From Streptomyces tardus (lineage in GTDB: Bacteria > Actinomycetota > Actinomycetes > Streptomycetales > Streptomycetaceae): DNA of 64,000 nucleotides. The translations under genes and the position numbers were made by a program. Under the pieces are notes generated by a model, which had not been told where the DNA came from, did not search any database, and saw nothing but the letters and a program-made list of their open reading frames with translations. Positions 48,430 through 55,983 of the stretch are shown one piece after another (positions within the stretch are counted from its first letter, which is position 1; each line of letters begins with the position of its first letter). The stretch covers positions 727,189 through 791,188 of the forward strand of contig NZ_JAELVF020000001.1 in NCBI RefSeq assembly GCF_018101125.2. Direction: 5' to 3'.

Positions 48430-48521
48430 TGCACCCACCTGCACCCGCCGTACGTCCGGTCGCCCGGGATGCGTGGCCGCGCACCCGCCCGGTACGCCGG
48501 CGCGTGCGGCCCGCGGGAGAG

Positions 48522-48881
48522 TCAGCGGGCGGGGGCGATCAGCCCGGTGACGGGGGCGGCGAGGTCGGAGAGCGAGGCGCCCTCGGAGAGCGGCCCGGTG
48601 ACGTCCTTGGTGCTGATCGGGCGGAAGTCCGCGATCTGGGTGCCGATGCCGTTGTCGAGCGGATCGACTCCGGTCTTGGCCATCGGGTTGAGCTGGAGGT
48701 CTGCCACCGGGCCGACGACGTGGCCGACGGTGGCGAGCGGGTCGGCGGGGTCCACGGTGACGATGTCCGCCTGGGCGGAACCCGCCGCGGCCAGCGCCGC
48801 CGCGCCCGCGGCCGAGAGGGTGAGGCCGGCGCTGAGCAAACGTCGCCTCCTGGGTCGTGCGTGCCGTGCGCGCGAGGCCAT
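48522..48881 (-). CDS. Small secreted protein
   Basis: 119 residues from ATG 48881. An Arg-rich n-region (RARHARPRRRR), hydrophobic core (LLSAGLTLSAAGAAALAAAG) and AQA cleavage site make a clear signal peptide, possibly Tat-like by the arginines although no strict twin-Arg consensus is present. The mature 85 residues have few charges and motifs PADPLATVGHVVGPVADLQ and GVDPLDNGIGTQIADFRP. A similar small secreted protein lies at 55984. Function unknown. Confidence 0.75.
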   Translation of the reverse strand: MASRARHARPRRRRLLSAGLTLSAAGAAALAAAGSAQADIVTVDPADPLATVGHVVGPVADLQLNPMAKTGVDPLDNGIGTQIADFRPISTKDVTGPLSEGASLSDLAAPVTGLIAPAR

Positions 48882-49018
48882 CGAAGCACCTGCTACTTCC
48901 GTGATCGGTGTGGTCCGGGTAACCGGTCGACATCGCAGCGTAGTTGAGATGTGGCATTCTTCATTCGCCGTCTCCCCGGGGGTCACTCGGACGAAGGAAT
49001 GCGCGACAATCGACTCCC

Positions 49019-49624
49019 GTGACCGATTCCGCTCGCGTGATCCTGCTGACCGGCCCCTCGGGTTCCGGAAAGTCCTCGCTCGCCGCCCGCACCGGACTGC
49101 CCGTACTGCGGCTCGACGACTTCTACAAGAACGCAGGCGACCCCAGCCTGCCCACCTTCCCCGACGGCGCCACCGACTGGGACTCGCCCCTCTCCTGGGA
49201 CGCCGACGCCGCGATCCGCGCCGTGCGGGAGCTGTGCGCACACGGCACCACGACCGCCCCGGTGTACGACATCTCCGTCAGCGCGCAGAAGGGGACCGCC
49301 GAACTGGACCTCGGGGGTTCGCCGTTGTTCGTCGCCGAAGGCATCTTCGCCGCGCAGATAGCCGCACGGTGCGCCGAGGACCGACTGCTCGCCGACGCGC
49401 TGTGCCTGCGCGGCCGACCCACGACCACTTTCCGCCGCCGGCTCGTCCGAGACGTGCGCGAGGGACGCAAATCGCTGCCCGTACTGCTGCGGCGCGGCTG
49501 GCGGCTGATGCGTGCGGAGCCGCGGATCGTACGGGAGCTCGCGGCGCTGGGTGCCCGGCCGTGCGGCAAGCGCGAGGCCCTGGCGGCGATCGCCGCGGCG
49601 GAGGACGTGCGCAGCACGGTCTGA
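49019..49624 (+). CDS. Uridine kinase-like P-loop protein
   Basis: 201 residues from GTG 49019 with no strong ribosome site (in-frame ATG 48944 is less likely). P-loop GPSGSGKSSLA at the N-terminus, RLDDFYKN as in uridine kinases (acceptor and metal site), DWDSPLSWD, and a lid-like FRRRLVRDVREGRK. A nucleoside-kinase role fits the nucleoside genes around it, but the protein is shorter and diverged from Udk. The insertion-like mosaic begins directly after its stop. Confidence 0.85.
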   Translation: MTDSARVILLTGPSGSGKSSLAARTGLPVLRLDDFYKNAGDPSLPTFPDGATDWDSPLSWDADAAIRAVRELCAHGTTTAPVYDISVSAQKGTAELDLGGSPLFVAEGIFAAQIAARCAEDRLLADALCLRGRPTTTFRRRLVRDVREGRKSLPVLLRRGWRLMRAEPRIVRELAALGARPCGKREALAAIAAAEDVRSTV

Positions 49625-49747
49625 GCCGGACGCGCGTCGGCCCCGGGCGTACGCGCCGGGCGCGGGGCGTACGCCCGGGGCGCAACGGTGACGCCCGTCG
49701 CGGGGCGTACGCGGGGCGCGGGGCGCAACGGTGACGCCGGACGGCGA

Positions 49748-49855
49748 GTGACGCCGGCGCGTCGGGAGACGGAAGAAGAGGCGTGGGCGCTGCCGGACCC
49801 CCATCCGGCAGCGCCCACGCCTCGTTTCCCCCGTCTCCCGACGCGCCGGCGTCAC
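49748..49855. repeat. Long hairpin 1 of the mosaic
   Basis: Inner arms 49778-49797 and 49804-49823 are perfectly paired (20 bp) around loop CCCCCA. Outer arms 49748-49772 and 49831-49855 pair for 25 bp, separated from the inner stem by a small internal loop. The central 28 nt are identical to those of hairpin 2. Confidence 0.85.
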
Positions 49856-49945
49856 CGTTGCGCCCCGCGCCCGTACCCGCCCATCCGCATCGCCTGCCCT
49901 CGCACGCACCGCGTCCACGCCGCCGTGCCGTGAGCGCCGGGTCGC

Positions 49946-50086
49946 TCAGCTCCCGGCGGAGGAGGTGCCCGCGGCGCCTGCGGCAGCCGTGGCCGGGTCG
50001 ATCTCGTCGGCGTAGTCACCGGTCACCAGGTAGACGACGCGGCGGGCGACCGAGACCGCGTGGTCGGCGAAACGCTCGTAGTAGCG
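49946..50086 (-). pseudogene. phoU 3'-terminal fragment, copy 1
   Basis: The minus strand reads RYYERFADHAVSVARRVVYL then VTGDYADEIDPA and a stop. This is the C-terminus of the phosphate-signalling protein PhoU (ERFADHA-type helix). No start codon or upstream phoU sequence is attached: the fragment joins sigQ sequence at the shared GCGCTACTACGAG. No complete phoU is in the window. Confidence 0.7.
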
Positions 50087-50096
50087 CAACACCAGC

Positions 50097-50267
50097 ATGG
50101 TGCGCTACTACGAGGGTCGCACCGACCCGGAGATCGCCGACATCCTGGACATCAGTGTCGGCACCGTGAAGAGCGGCATCTGGCGCTCGCTGCGCCGGCT
50201 GCGCGACGACCAGGTCCTGGCCCTGGGCCGGGACCAGCAGGAGTGCTTCGGCGAACTGGTCGCCTGA
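50097..50267 (+). pseudogene. Duplicated sigQ 3' end encoding an isolated sigma region 4
   Basis: From 50103 this is a perfect inverted copy of the last 54 codons of sigQ. An ATG at 50097 happens to be in frame, giving a 56-residue open frame MVRYYEGRTDPEIADILDIS and on to the normal sigQ stop. It contains the whole helix-turn-helix of region 4.2 (ADILDISVGTVKSGIWRSL). There is no ribosome site, so expression is doubtful; probably a by-product of the rearrangement. Confidence 0.7.
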
Positions 50268-50370
50268 CCGGACCACCGGAGCGCGGCCAGTACGTTCTCC
50301 CGCTCGCCGAAAGTGGTGAGGATCAGCGGCTTCGCGGTGGGGACCGTGCGGCGCGCGTACGGCGGCTCGT

Positions 50371-50432
50371 CCGGCGCCCCGCCGCCTGCGCTGCCGGACC
50401 CCCATCCGGCAGCGCAGGCGGCGGGGCGCCGG
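50371..50432. repeat. Long hairpin 2 of the mosaic
   Basis: A perfect 28-bp stem (50371-50398 with 50405-50432) around loop CCCCCA. The innermost 28 nt equal those of hairpin 1, while the outer stem sequence is different but still perfectly paired. This is what fold-back copying through a shared palindrome would leave. Confidence 0.85.
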
Positions 50433-50590
50433 GACCGGCCGAGCGGGTGTGCGACGCGGGCCGCCACGGCGGCGTGGACGCGGTGCGTGCGAGGGCAGGC
50501 GATGCGGATGGGCGGGTACGGGCGCGGGGCGCAACGGTGACGCCCGTCGCGGGGCGTACGCGCCGGGCGAGAGGTACGCGTCGCCGGCGG

Positions 50591-50699
50591 CGGTCGCCCG
50601 CCGCGTCGTCTACCTGGTGACCGGTGACTACGCCGACGAGATCGACCCGGCCACGGCTGCCGCAGGCGCCGCGGGCACCTCCTCCGCCGGGAGCTGAGC
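50591..50699 (+). pseudogene. phoU 3'-terminal fragment, copy 2 (inverted)
   Basis: Repeats codons VARRVVYLVTGDYADEIDPA to the phoU stop in the opposite orientation to copy 1, with 24 bp of common downstream DNA. It lacks the RYYERFADHAVS part present in copy 1, so its 5' breakpoint differs. Confidence 0.7.
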
Positions 50700-50758
50700 G
50701 ACCCGGCGCTCACGGCACGGCGGAGTCGGGGAAGCGCAGCCGGCGCAGCGAGCGCCAG

Positions 50759-50875
50759 ATGCCGGTGCTCGACGGACTCTCCACGCTGGCCGAGCTGCGC
50801 CGCACGGTCCCCACCGCGAAGCCGCTGATCCTCACCACTTTCGGCGAGCGGGAGAACGTACTGGCCGCGCTCCGG
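50759..50875 (+). pseudogene. NarL-type response regulator receiver fragment
   Basis: The plus strand reads MPVLDGLSTLAELRRTVPTA then KPLILTTFGERENVLAALR, the middle of a NarL/FixJ receiver domain (after the phospho-Asp; the conserved Thr is in ILTTF). It is preceded by a 30-bp direct copy of sigQ antisense (50736-50764) and joined to the sigQ 3' flank at its right end. Neither its phosphorylation site nor its DNA-binding domain is present. Confidence 0.7.
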
Positions 50876-50883
50876 TGGTCCGG

Positions 50884-51744
50884 TCAGGCGACCAGTTCGC
50901 CGAAGCACTCCTGCTGGTCCCGGCCCAGGGCCAGGACCTGGTCGTCGCGCAGCCGGCGCAGCGAGCGCCAGATGCCGCTCTTCACGGTGCCGACACTGAT
51001 GTCCAGGATGTCGGCGATCTCCGGGTCGGTGCGACCCTCGTAGTAGCGCAACACCAGCATGGTGCGCTGGAGTTCGGGCAGGCGGGCCAGCGCCTGCCAC
51101 AGGACGGTGCGCAGTTCGGTGCCGCGCATCGCATCGCCCTGGCCGCTGACGGCCGGCTCCGGAAGTTCCTCGGTCGGGTACTCGTTGAGCTTGCGGCGAC
51201 GCCAGGCGCTGATGTGCAGGTTCGTCATGGTGCGCCGCAGATAGCCGCCGACCGCGGCCTTGTCGCTGATCCTGTCCCAGGCCCGGTAGGTGGAGAACAG
51301 TGCGCTCTGCAGCAGGTCCTCCGCCTCGAAACGGTCCCCGGTCAGGTGGTAGGCGGTGGCGTACAGGGAGGCGCGGCGCTCACTGACGTAGGCGACGAAC
51401 TCCGCCTCCGAAACGCCGGTGTGCCGCTCCCCCGTACCCTCCCTGGATACGCCTTCGCCCTGGCGCTCCCCCCGGAGCGCCGTTCCCCCGTGTTCCCCCG
51501 TGTTCCCCTGTGCTCCCGGGTTTCCCTGTTCCCCAACTCCCCCTGGGAGACCCGGGTTTCCCCCCGGCAACGACGCGATGTAACTCGGCCGCTGCCGCCC
51601 AGTGCCGCGGGCACACCCCCGTACGCCCTTGGCACTGGACTTCTCGGTGCTGCGGGCGGAAGGAACCGGAACGGTGGGAACCGAACCGGGGTAGCGGCGC
51701 GTGAGAGCAACTGCGCCGACCTTGCTTCCGTGCAGTGTGTTCAT
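50884..51744 (-). CDS. sigQ: RNA polymerase sigma factor SigQ (SigE-subfamily ECF)
   Basis: 286 residues from ATG 51744; the start MNTLH is shared with S. coelicolor SigQ by memory. Region 2 is ERRASLYATAYHLTGDRFEA with DLLQSALFSTYRAW. Region 4 is LARLPELQRTMLVLRYYEGR with DPEIADILDISVGTVKSGIW. Before them is a 110-residue extension that holds nine Gly-X-Y collagen-like triplets, encoded by a 10-bp tandem repeat (about 51480-51515). It is divergent from afsQ1. In S. coelicolor SigQ counteracts AfsQ1/Q2 in antibiotic control. The last 170 bp are duplicated in the neighbouring mosaic. Confidence 0.93.
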   Translation of the reverse strand: MNTLHGSKVGAVALTRRYPGSVPTVPVPSARSTEKSSAKGVRGCARGTGRQRPSYIASLPGGNPGLPGGVGEQGNPGAQGNTGEHGGTALRGERQGEGVSREGTGERHTGVSEAEFVAYVSERRASLYATAYHLTGDRFEAEDLLQSALFSTYRAWDRISDKAAVGGYLRRTMTNLHISAWRRRKLNEYPTEELPEPAVSGQGDAMRGTELRTVLWQALARLPELQRTMLVLRYYEGRTDPEIADILDISVGTVKSGIWRSLRRLRDDQVLALGRDQQECFGELVA

Positions 51745-51828
51745 CTCGCGCCTCCTTCGTGAGCAGCCCCGTCGCTTGCTGTGTGACAGACACACTGCCG
51801 GGCCAGTTTCATGAGCGGGTCCCCTGAC

Positions 51829-51844
51829 TGTCACAGCGGTGTCA
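51829..51844. promoter_or_regulatory. Predicted AfsQ1 box between sigQ and afsQ1
   Basis: GTCAC-N6-GTCAC fits the published AfsQ1 consensus GTnAC-n6-GTnAC. It lies 85 bp from the sigQ start and about 105-120 bp from the afsQ1 start, where AfsQ1 is known to bind in S. coelicolor. Confidence 0.75.
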
Positions 51845-51948
51845 CAGGAACCGGAACGCCCGCGTCGCTCCCCCCACCGACGCCCGTCGGAGGCGGGTTG
51901 CACCCGGCCGGTCGAACTTGCGGGGGGTCATGGGCCAGAATGGCGCGT

Positions 51949-52626
51949 GTGGCTTTCCTGTTGCTGATCGAGGACGACGACGCAGTCCGTACCGCCCTGG
52001 AGATGGGTCTGACCCGTCAGGGCCATCGAGTGGTGACCGCAGCGTCCGGCGAGGACGGTCTGAAGCTGCTGCGCGAGCAGCGTCCGGACCTGATCGTGCT
52101 GGACGTGATGCTGCCGGGCATCGACGGTTTCGAGGTGTGCCGCCGCATCCGGCGCACCGACCAGTTGCCGATCATCCTGCTGACCGCGCGCAGCGACGAC
52201 ATCGACGTGGTGGTGGGCCTGGAGTCGGGCGCAGACGACTACGTCGTCAAGCCCGTCCAGGGCCGGGTGCTGGACGCGCGCATCCGTGCGGTGATGCGCC
52301 GGGGCGAGCGGGAGGCCAACGACTCGGCCACCTTCGGCAATCTGGTCATCGACCGTTCGGCCATGACCGTCACCAAGAACGGCGAGGACCTCCAACTCAC
52401 GCCCACCGAGCTGAGGTTGCTGCTGGAGCTCAGCCGCAGGCCCGGACAGGCCCTGTCGCGGCAGCAGTTGCTGCGACTGGTGTGGGAGCACGACTACCTC
52501 GGCGACTCACGTCTGGTGGACGCCTGTGTGCAGCGGCTGCGGGCGAAGGTCGAGGACGTGCCGTCCTCGCCGACACTGATCCGCACCGTGCGCGGCGTCG
52601 GCTACCGGTTGGACTCGCCCTCGTGA
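51949..52626 (+). CDS. afsQ1: Response regulator AfsQ1 (OmpR family)
   Basis: 225 residues from GTG 51949, matching the known protein length; ATG 51940 adds three residues (MAR). Receiver domain with acidic pocket IEDDD, phospho-Asp in LIVLDVMLPGIDG, Thr in ILLTARSDD and Lys in YVVKPVQ. OmpR winged helix with LQLTPTELRLLLELSRRPGQ and VDACVQRLRAKVED. With AfsQ2 it activates antibiotic pathway genes in glutamate medium in S. coelicolor. First of three overlapping or closely spaced genes. Confidence 0.95.
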   Translation: MAFLLLIEDDDAVRTALEMGLTRQGHRVVTAASGEDGLKLLREQRPDLIVLDVMLPGIDGFEVCRRIRRTDQLPIILLTARSDDIDVVVGLESGADDYVVKPVQGRVLDARIRAVMRRGEREANDSATFGNLVIDRSAMTVTKNGEDLQLTPTELRLLLELSRRPGQALSRQQLLRLVWEHDYLGDSRLVDACVQRLRAKVEDVPSSPTLIRTVRGVGYRLDSPS

Positions 52627-52636
52627 AGGTGAACGC

Positions 52637-54217
52637 ATGAGGCGGTGGCTCGGCCGTGCACGGGACTGGCTCACCGGGCTGCTGCCGAGCCTGCGGCTGC
52701 GGCTCGTCGTGGTGTTCGCCATGGTCGCGCTGAGCGCGGCGGTCGCCGCCTCGGGGATCGCGTACTGGCTGACCAGGGACGCGGTGGTCAACCGTGCGCA
52801 GAACGCGGCGCTCAAGGACTTCCACAAGACACTCGGCGACCACGCGGGCACCCTCCCGCCGCGGCCGAAGTGCGAGCAGCTCAAGGAGGCCGCCGACGCG
52901 ATAGCGGGCTCCACCCAGAACTACGAGGTCGTCCTGGTCGACCTCGAGCGCGACGGACGGCAGTGCGCGGTCGCCTCCTCCGAGAACTTCGAGCTCGGGG
53001 ACGTGCCGAAGAAGCTGCGCAACGCGGTGGTCGAGGAGCGGCCGTCGGACGGCGGCACCGACGCTGCCCACCACCAGTACTGGCAGCGGGTCAACCTGGA
53101 CGGCACCCCGTACCTGATCAGCGGCGCCACAGTGATCGGCGAGGGCCCTGCCGGGTACATGCGCAAGTCGCTCGACCAGGAACAGGACGATCTGACGTCG
53201 CTGGCCTGGTCGTTGGCGATCGCCACGGGTCTCGCGCTGATAGGGAGCGTGTTGCTCGCGCAGGCCGCCGCGTCCACGGTGCTGCGTCCGGTCCAGCGGC
53301 TGGGCGACGCCGCGCGCAGACTGGGCGAGGGCAAGCTGGAAACCCGGCTGAAAGTCTCGGGATCCGACGAACTGGCCGAGCTGTCCCGCACGTTCAACGC
53401 GACCGCCGCCGCCCTGGAGGAGCGGGTCGCCGACCTGAGCGCGCGGGAGCAGTCCAGCCGCCGCTTCGTCGCCGACATGTCGCACGAGCTGCGTACGCCG
53501 CTGACCGCCATCTCCGCGGTGTCCGAGGTGCTGGAGGACGAGGAGGACAACCTCGACCCGATGATCGCGCCCGCCGTGCAGCTGGTCGTCAGCGAGACCC
53601 GACGGCTCAACGACCTGGTGGAGAACCTCATGGAGGTGACCCGGTTCGACGCCGGCACCGCCAGGCTCGTGCTGGACACCGTGGACGTCGCCGACCAGGT
53701 CACCGCCTGCATCGACGTCCGCGCCTGGCTGGACGCGGTCGAACTCGACGCGGACCGCGGGCTGATGATCCGGCTCGACCCCCGCCGCCTGGACGTCATC
53801 CTGGCCAACCTCATCGGCAACGCGCTCAAGCACGGCGGCTCACCGGTCCGGGTGTCGGTCCACATGTGCTCGGCGCCGCGCACCGGGCTGCCGGCCGTCG
53901 ACGAGGCACGGGCGGGCAACCTCGTCGGCGCCGAGGGGGAGGTGCTGGTCATCGAGGTGTCGGACCGCGGTCCCGGCATCCCCGAGGACGTACTGCCGCA
54001 CGTCTTCGACCGCTTCTACAAGGCCAGCGCCTCGCGCCCACGTTCGGAGGGCAGCGGCCTCGGGCTCTCCATCGCGCTGGAGAACGCCCACATCCACGGC
54101 GGCGAGATCACCGCGCGCAACAACCCCGAGGGCGGTGCCGTCTTCACGCTGCGACTGCCCCCGGACGCGAGCGTGCTGGTCGCGCCGGAGGAGCGCGAGG
54201 AGGAGGACGTCCAGTGA
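52637..54217 (+). CDS. afsQ2: Sensor histidine kinase AfsQ2
   Basis: 526 residues from ATG 52637, 10 bp after afsQ1, with GAAGGTGAA as ribosome site. Transmembrane helix 1 (about 19-45), an extracellular sensor domain with two cysteines (KCEQL and RQCAV), helix 2 (about 190-215), HAMP, then HisKA with the H-box FVADMSHELRTPLTAIS. The HATPase part has LIGNALKHGGSPV, VSDRGPGIPEDVLPHVFDRF and GSGLGLSIALENAH. Partner of AfsQ1. A Glu/Asp-rich C-terminus overlaps the next start. Confidence 0.95.
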   Translation: MRRWLGRARDWLTGLLPSLRLRLVVVFAMVALSAAVAASGIAYWLTRDAVVNRAQNAALKDFHKTLGDHAGTLPPRPKCEQLKEAADAIAGSTQNYEVVLVDLERDGRQCAVASSENFELGDVPKKLRNAVVEERPSDGGTDAAHHQYWQRVNLDGTPYLISGATVIGEGPAGYMRKSLDQEQDDLTSLAWSLAIATGLALIGSVLLAQAAASTVLRPVQRLGDAARRLGEGKLETRLKVSGSDELAELSRTFNATAAALEERVADLSAREQSSRRFVADMSHELRTPLTAISAVSEVLEDEEDNLDPMIAPAVQLVVSETRRLNDLVENLMEVTRFDAGTARLVLDTVDVADQVTACIDVRAWLDAVELDADRGLMIRLDPRRLDVILANLIGNALKHGGSPVRVSVHMCSAPRTGLPAVDEARAGNLVGAEGEVLVIEVSDRGPGIPEDVLPHVFDRFYKASASRPRSEGSGLGLSIALENAHIHGGEITARNNPEGGAVFTLRLPPDASVLVAPEEREEEDVQ

Positions 54218-54906
54218 GCACACGGGAGCCCCGGCCGGCCGGAAGCCCTCCGCGCCCGGCGCGCAGGCGTACGGCGGTTGGGCGCAAGGCGGGCAGGCGT
54301 ACGACGGTTGGGGTGTTCGCGCTGGTCGCGGCGTCGGTGCTCGCCGGCTGCGGCATCCGCGGCACCGCGGTGCCGGTCAAGGCCGAGCCCGCACCCACGC
54401 GGGTGGCCTGCGCCCTGGAGGGCGGCAACGCCGTGCAGCCCTCACCGGAGGGCGGCACGTCCGTCGAGCACCTGATCGCGCTGGTGTGCAGCGGACGGGT
54501 CGTGGACGTACGCCGGGAGCTCGCGCAGGAGGAGGCCCGTCCGCCCTCGGGCACGCGGTACGCGCTCGCCCGCGGGCTGCTGGCCGAGCTGCGGAAGCCG
54601 CCGAGCGACAAGGAGCACGAGGCGGGCTTCACCAGTGACGTGCCGGAGGACCTCGAGCTCGTCGCCCCCAGGCCGGGCGACGACAGCAGCGCGCTGCGGC
54701 TGAGCCGGCATCCGAACGAGCTGCCGTCCTTCACTCTCGCCCAGGTCATCTGCACCTTCGCGGACACTACGCTCGGTGACGCCAACCGGCAGGTGCTGCT
54801 CGGCGGTCCGGACAACGAGCCGAACAAGCCGCTCAAGCTCTACGAGTGCGGTACGGCGCTCCGTACCACCGTGGAGACGGCGGAGACCGCGGGAGTGCCC
54901 TTCTGA
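54214..54906 (+). CDS. Lipoprotein of the afsQ operon
   Basis: 230 residues from GTG 54214, overlapping the afsQ2 stop (GTGA). An Arg-rich N-terminus, a hydrophobic stretch (TVGVFALVAASVLAGC) and lipobox LAGC with Cys46 predict a lipoprotein. The mature part has four cysteines and motifs VEHLIALVCSGRVVDVRREL and LPSFTLAQVICTFADT. Its conserved place behind afsQ2 suggests it tunes the sensor from outside the membrane; not proven. I recall it as SCO4905 in S. coelicolor. Confidence 0.88.
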   Translation: MSTREPRPAGSPPRPARRRTAVGRKAGRRTTVGVFALVAASVLAGCGIRGTAVPVKAEPAPTRVACALEGGNAVQPSPEGGTSVEHLIALVCSGRVVDVRRELAQEEARPPSGTRYALARGLLAELRKPPSDKEHEAGFTSDVPEDLELVAPRPGDDSSALRLSRHPNELPSFTLAQVICTFADTTLGDANRQVLLGGPDNEPNKPLKLYECGTALRTTVETAETAGVPF

Positions 54907-55013
54907 GAAGCGCGCCGGCGGAAGCGGGCCCGCCCGTACCGGTCGGGGAAAGCGAACACGAACAGTCAGATTCTGTCGGGAACCGCACGTGCGGACCCGG
55001 CGTCCTGACTTCT

Positions 55014-55613
55014 GTGCACCACCAACGTCCCAGCAGCACGCGCGCCTTCCGGCTCCGCGCAGCGGGTTTCCTCCTTCTCGCCGGTCATCTGGTCCTGGTC
55101 GCCTGGTTGACTCTGCGTCCCCTGTCGGTGCCGTGGGTGCCGGCGGCCAACATCCAGCCCTTCGCCACCATCGCCACCGACCTCCGCGAGGGACCGGTGC
55201 ACGCGCTGCGCACGATGGGCGGGGACCTCGCACTGCTCGCCCCGCTCGGCGCGCTGCTGCCGCTCGCCTCCGGTTCGCTCGGCTCCCGGACCGGTTCGTT
55301 CTTCCGTGCCGTGGTGGCGACGGGCGGGCTGGCCTTAGCGCTGGAGGCGGTGCGCAGTTCGGTGCCCGGCCAGGTACCCAACATCGACGCGGTGCTGCTG
55401 CACGTACTGGGTGCCGCGCTGGCGCATCTGCTCTGCTATCCGCTGGTGCGGGCCGCCTTCCGGCGCGCCGGCGCGGCGGTCGGGGGCCGCTCGCGCCGGG
55501 CCACCGTCCCCGACCCTGCACCGGCGCCGGGCGGGCCCCTGAGAACTTCCAGGGTCCGTATCGCTCCGAGGGTCGATGTCACCAGGAGCGGCACTCCCTA
55601 CGTTGGTGGTTAG
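55014..55613 (+). CDS. VanZ-family membrane protein
   Basis: 199 residues from GTG 55014. Hydrophobic segments FLLLAGHLVLVAWLTLRP, DLALLAPLGALLPLASG, AVVATGGLALALEAVRS and VLLHVLGAALAHLLC match the VanZ fold, with the family motifs NIQPFATI and DAVLLHVLGA. The C-terminal 50 residues are disordered. VanZ proteins influence teicoplanin susceptibility in enterococci; here the role is unknown. The start is weakly supported (no ribosome site). Confidence 0.82.
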   Translation: MHHQRPSSTRAFRLRAAGFLLLAGHLVLVAWLTLRPLSVPWVPAANIQPFATIATDLREGPVHALRTMGGDLALLAPLGALLPLASGSLGSRTGSFFRAVVATGGLALALEAVRSSVPGQVPNIDAVLLHVLGAALAHLLCYPLVRAAFRRAGAAVGGRSRRATVPDPAPAPGGPLRTSRVRIAPRVDVTRSGTPYVGG

Positions 55614-55682
55614 ACGCGGCCACAGGACGCGTCGGCGGCAGGGCGAGGCCCGCGCCGCACCCGCTGCATGAAGGAGCGCACC

Positions 55683-55886
55683 GTGTCCGCACTCGTCCGA
55701 CCCACCGAAGGCCGCATGATCGCGGGCGTCTGCGCGGGACTGGCCGTGCGGTTCGGGATCTCCACGTCCACGATGCGGATGGTCTTCGTACTGTCCTGCC
55801 TGCTGCCGGGGCCGCAGTTCCTGCTCTACCTCGCGCTGTGGGTCCTGCTGCCGAGCGAGAAGGCGGCCGTCCACAGCGCGTGGTGA
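55683..55886 (+). CDS. PspC-domain small membrane protein
   Basis: 67 residues from GTG 55683, chosen because AAGGAG lies 6 nt upstream (ATG 55668 contains that site). The sequence RPTEGRMIAGVCAGLAVRFG, then TMRMVFVLSCLLPGPQFLLY and ALWVLLP is the PspC domain, usually RSxxDRxIAGVCGGLAxYFG. Such proteins take part in envelope-stress sensing. One to two membrane passes. Confidence 0.88.
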   Translation: MSALVRPTEGRMIAGVCAGLAVRFGISTSTMRMVFVLSCLLPGPQFLLYLALWVLLPSEKAAVHSAW

Positions 55887-55909
55887 CCGGCCGCCGGCCC
55901 GCGCGCAGA

Positions 55910-55960
55910 CATGCGTCGACCCGCCCGTGGCCGAAGGGCTCGCAGGCGGGTCGAGGCATG
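55910..55960. terminator. Convergent terminator after the pspC-like gene
   Basis: Arms 55910-55925 and 55945-55960 pair over 16 positions with one mismatch (CATGC-TCGACCCGCC), 19-nt loop, between convergent stops at 55886 and 55984. Confidence 0.65.
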
Positions 55961-55983
55961 TCCGTAACCGGTGCCCGGCTTCC

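Larger units (their letters stand above)
49625..51050. repeat. Scrambled mosaic of inverted repeats and gene fragments between the uridine-kinase-like gene and sigQ
   Basis: Four perfect long repeats tile this stretch. An inverted 254-bp repeat joins 50101-50354 to 50797-51050, the latter being the real sigQ 3' end plus downstream DNA. An inverted 133-bp repeat joins 49920-50052 to 50591-50723 (phoU 3' end). An inverted 80-bp repeat joins 49848-49927 to 50465-50544. A direct 37-bp repeat joins 49677-49713 to 50526-50562. Two long hairpins lie at 49748-49855 and 50371-50432. Junctions fall on short shared words such as GCGCTACTACGAG. No transposase or integrase is present. It looks like serial template switching or misassembly. 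Confidence 0.85.

Noticed and set aside
49748-50432. Streptomyces telomere-type palindromes
   Set aside because: The hairpins share no sequence with known telomere palindromes, lie inside core chromosome and have no tap/tpg genes nearby.
49625-51050. Insertion sequence or integron-like cassette
   Set aside because: No transposase or integrase frame, no target-site duplication, and the repeats are parts of host genes rather than terminal inverted repeats.
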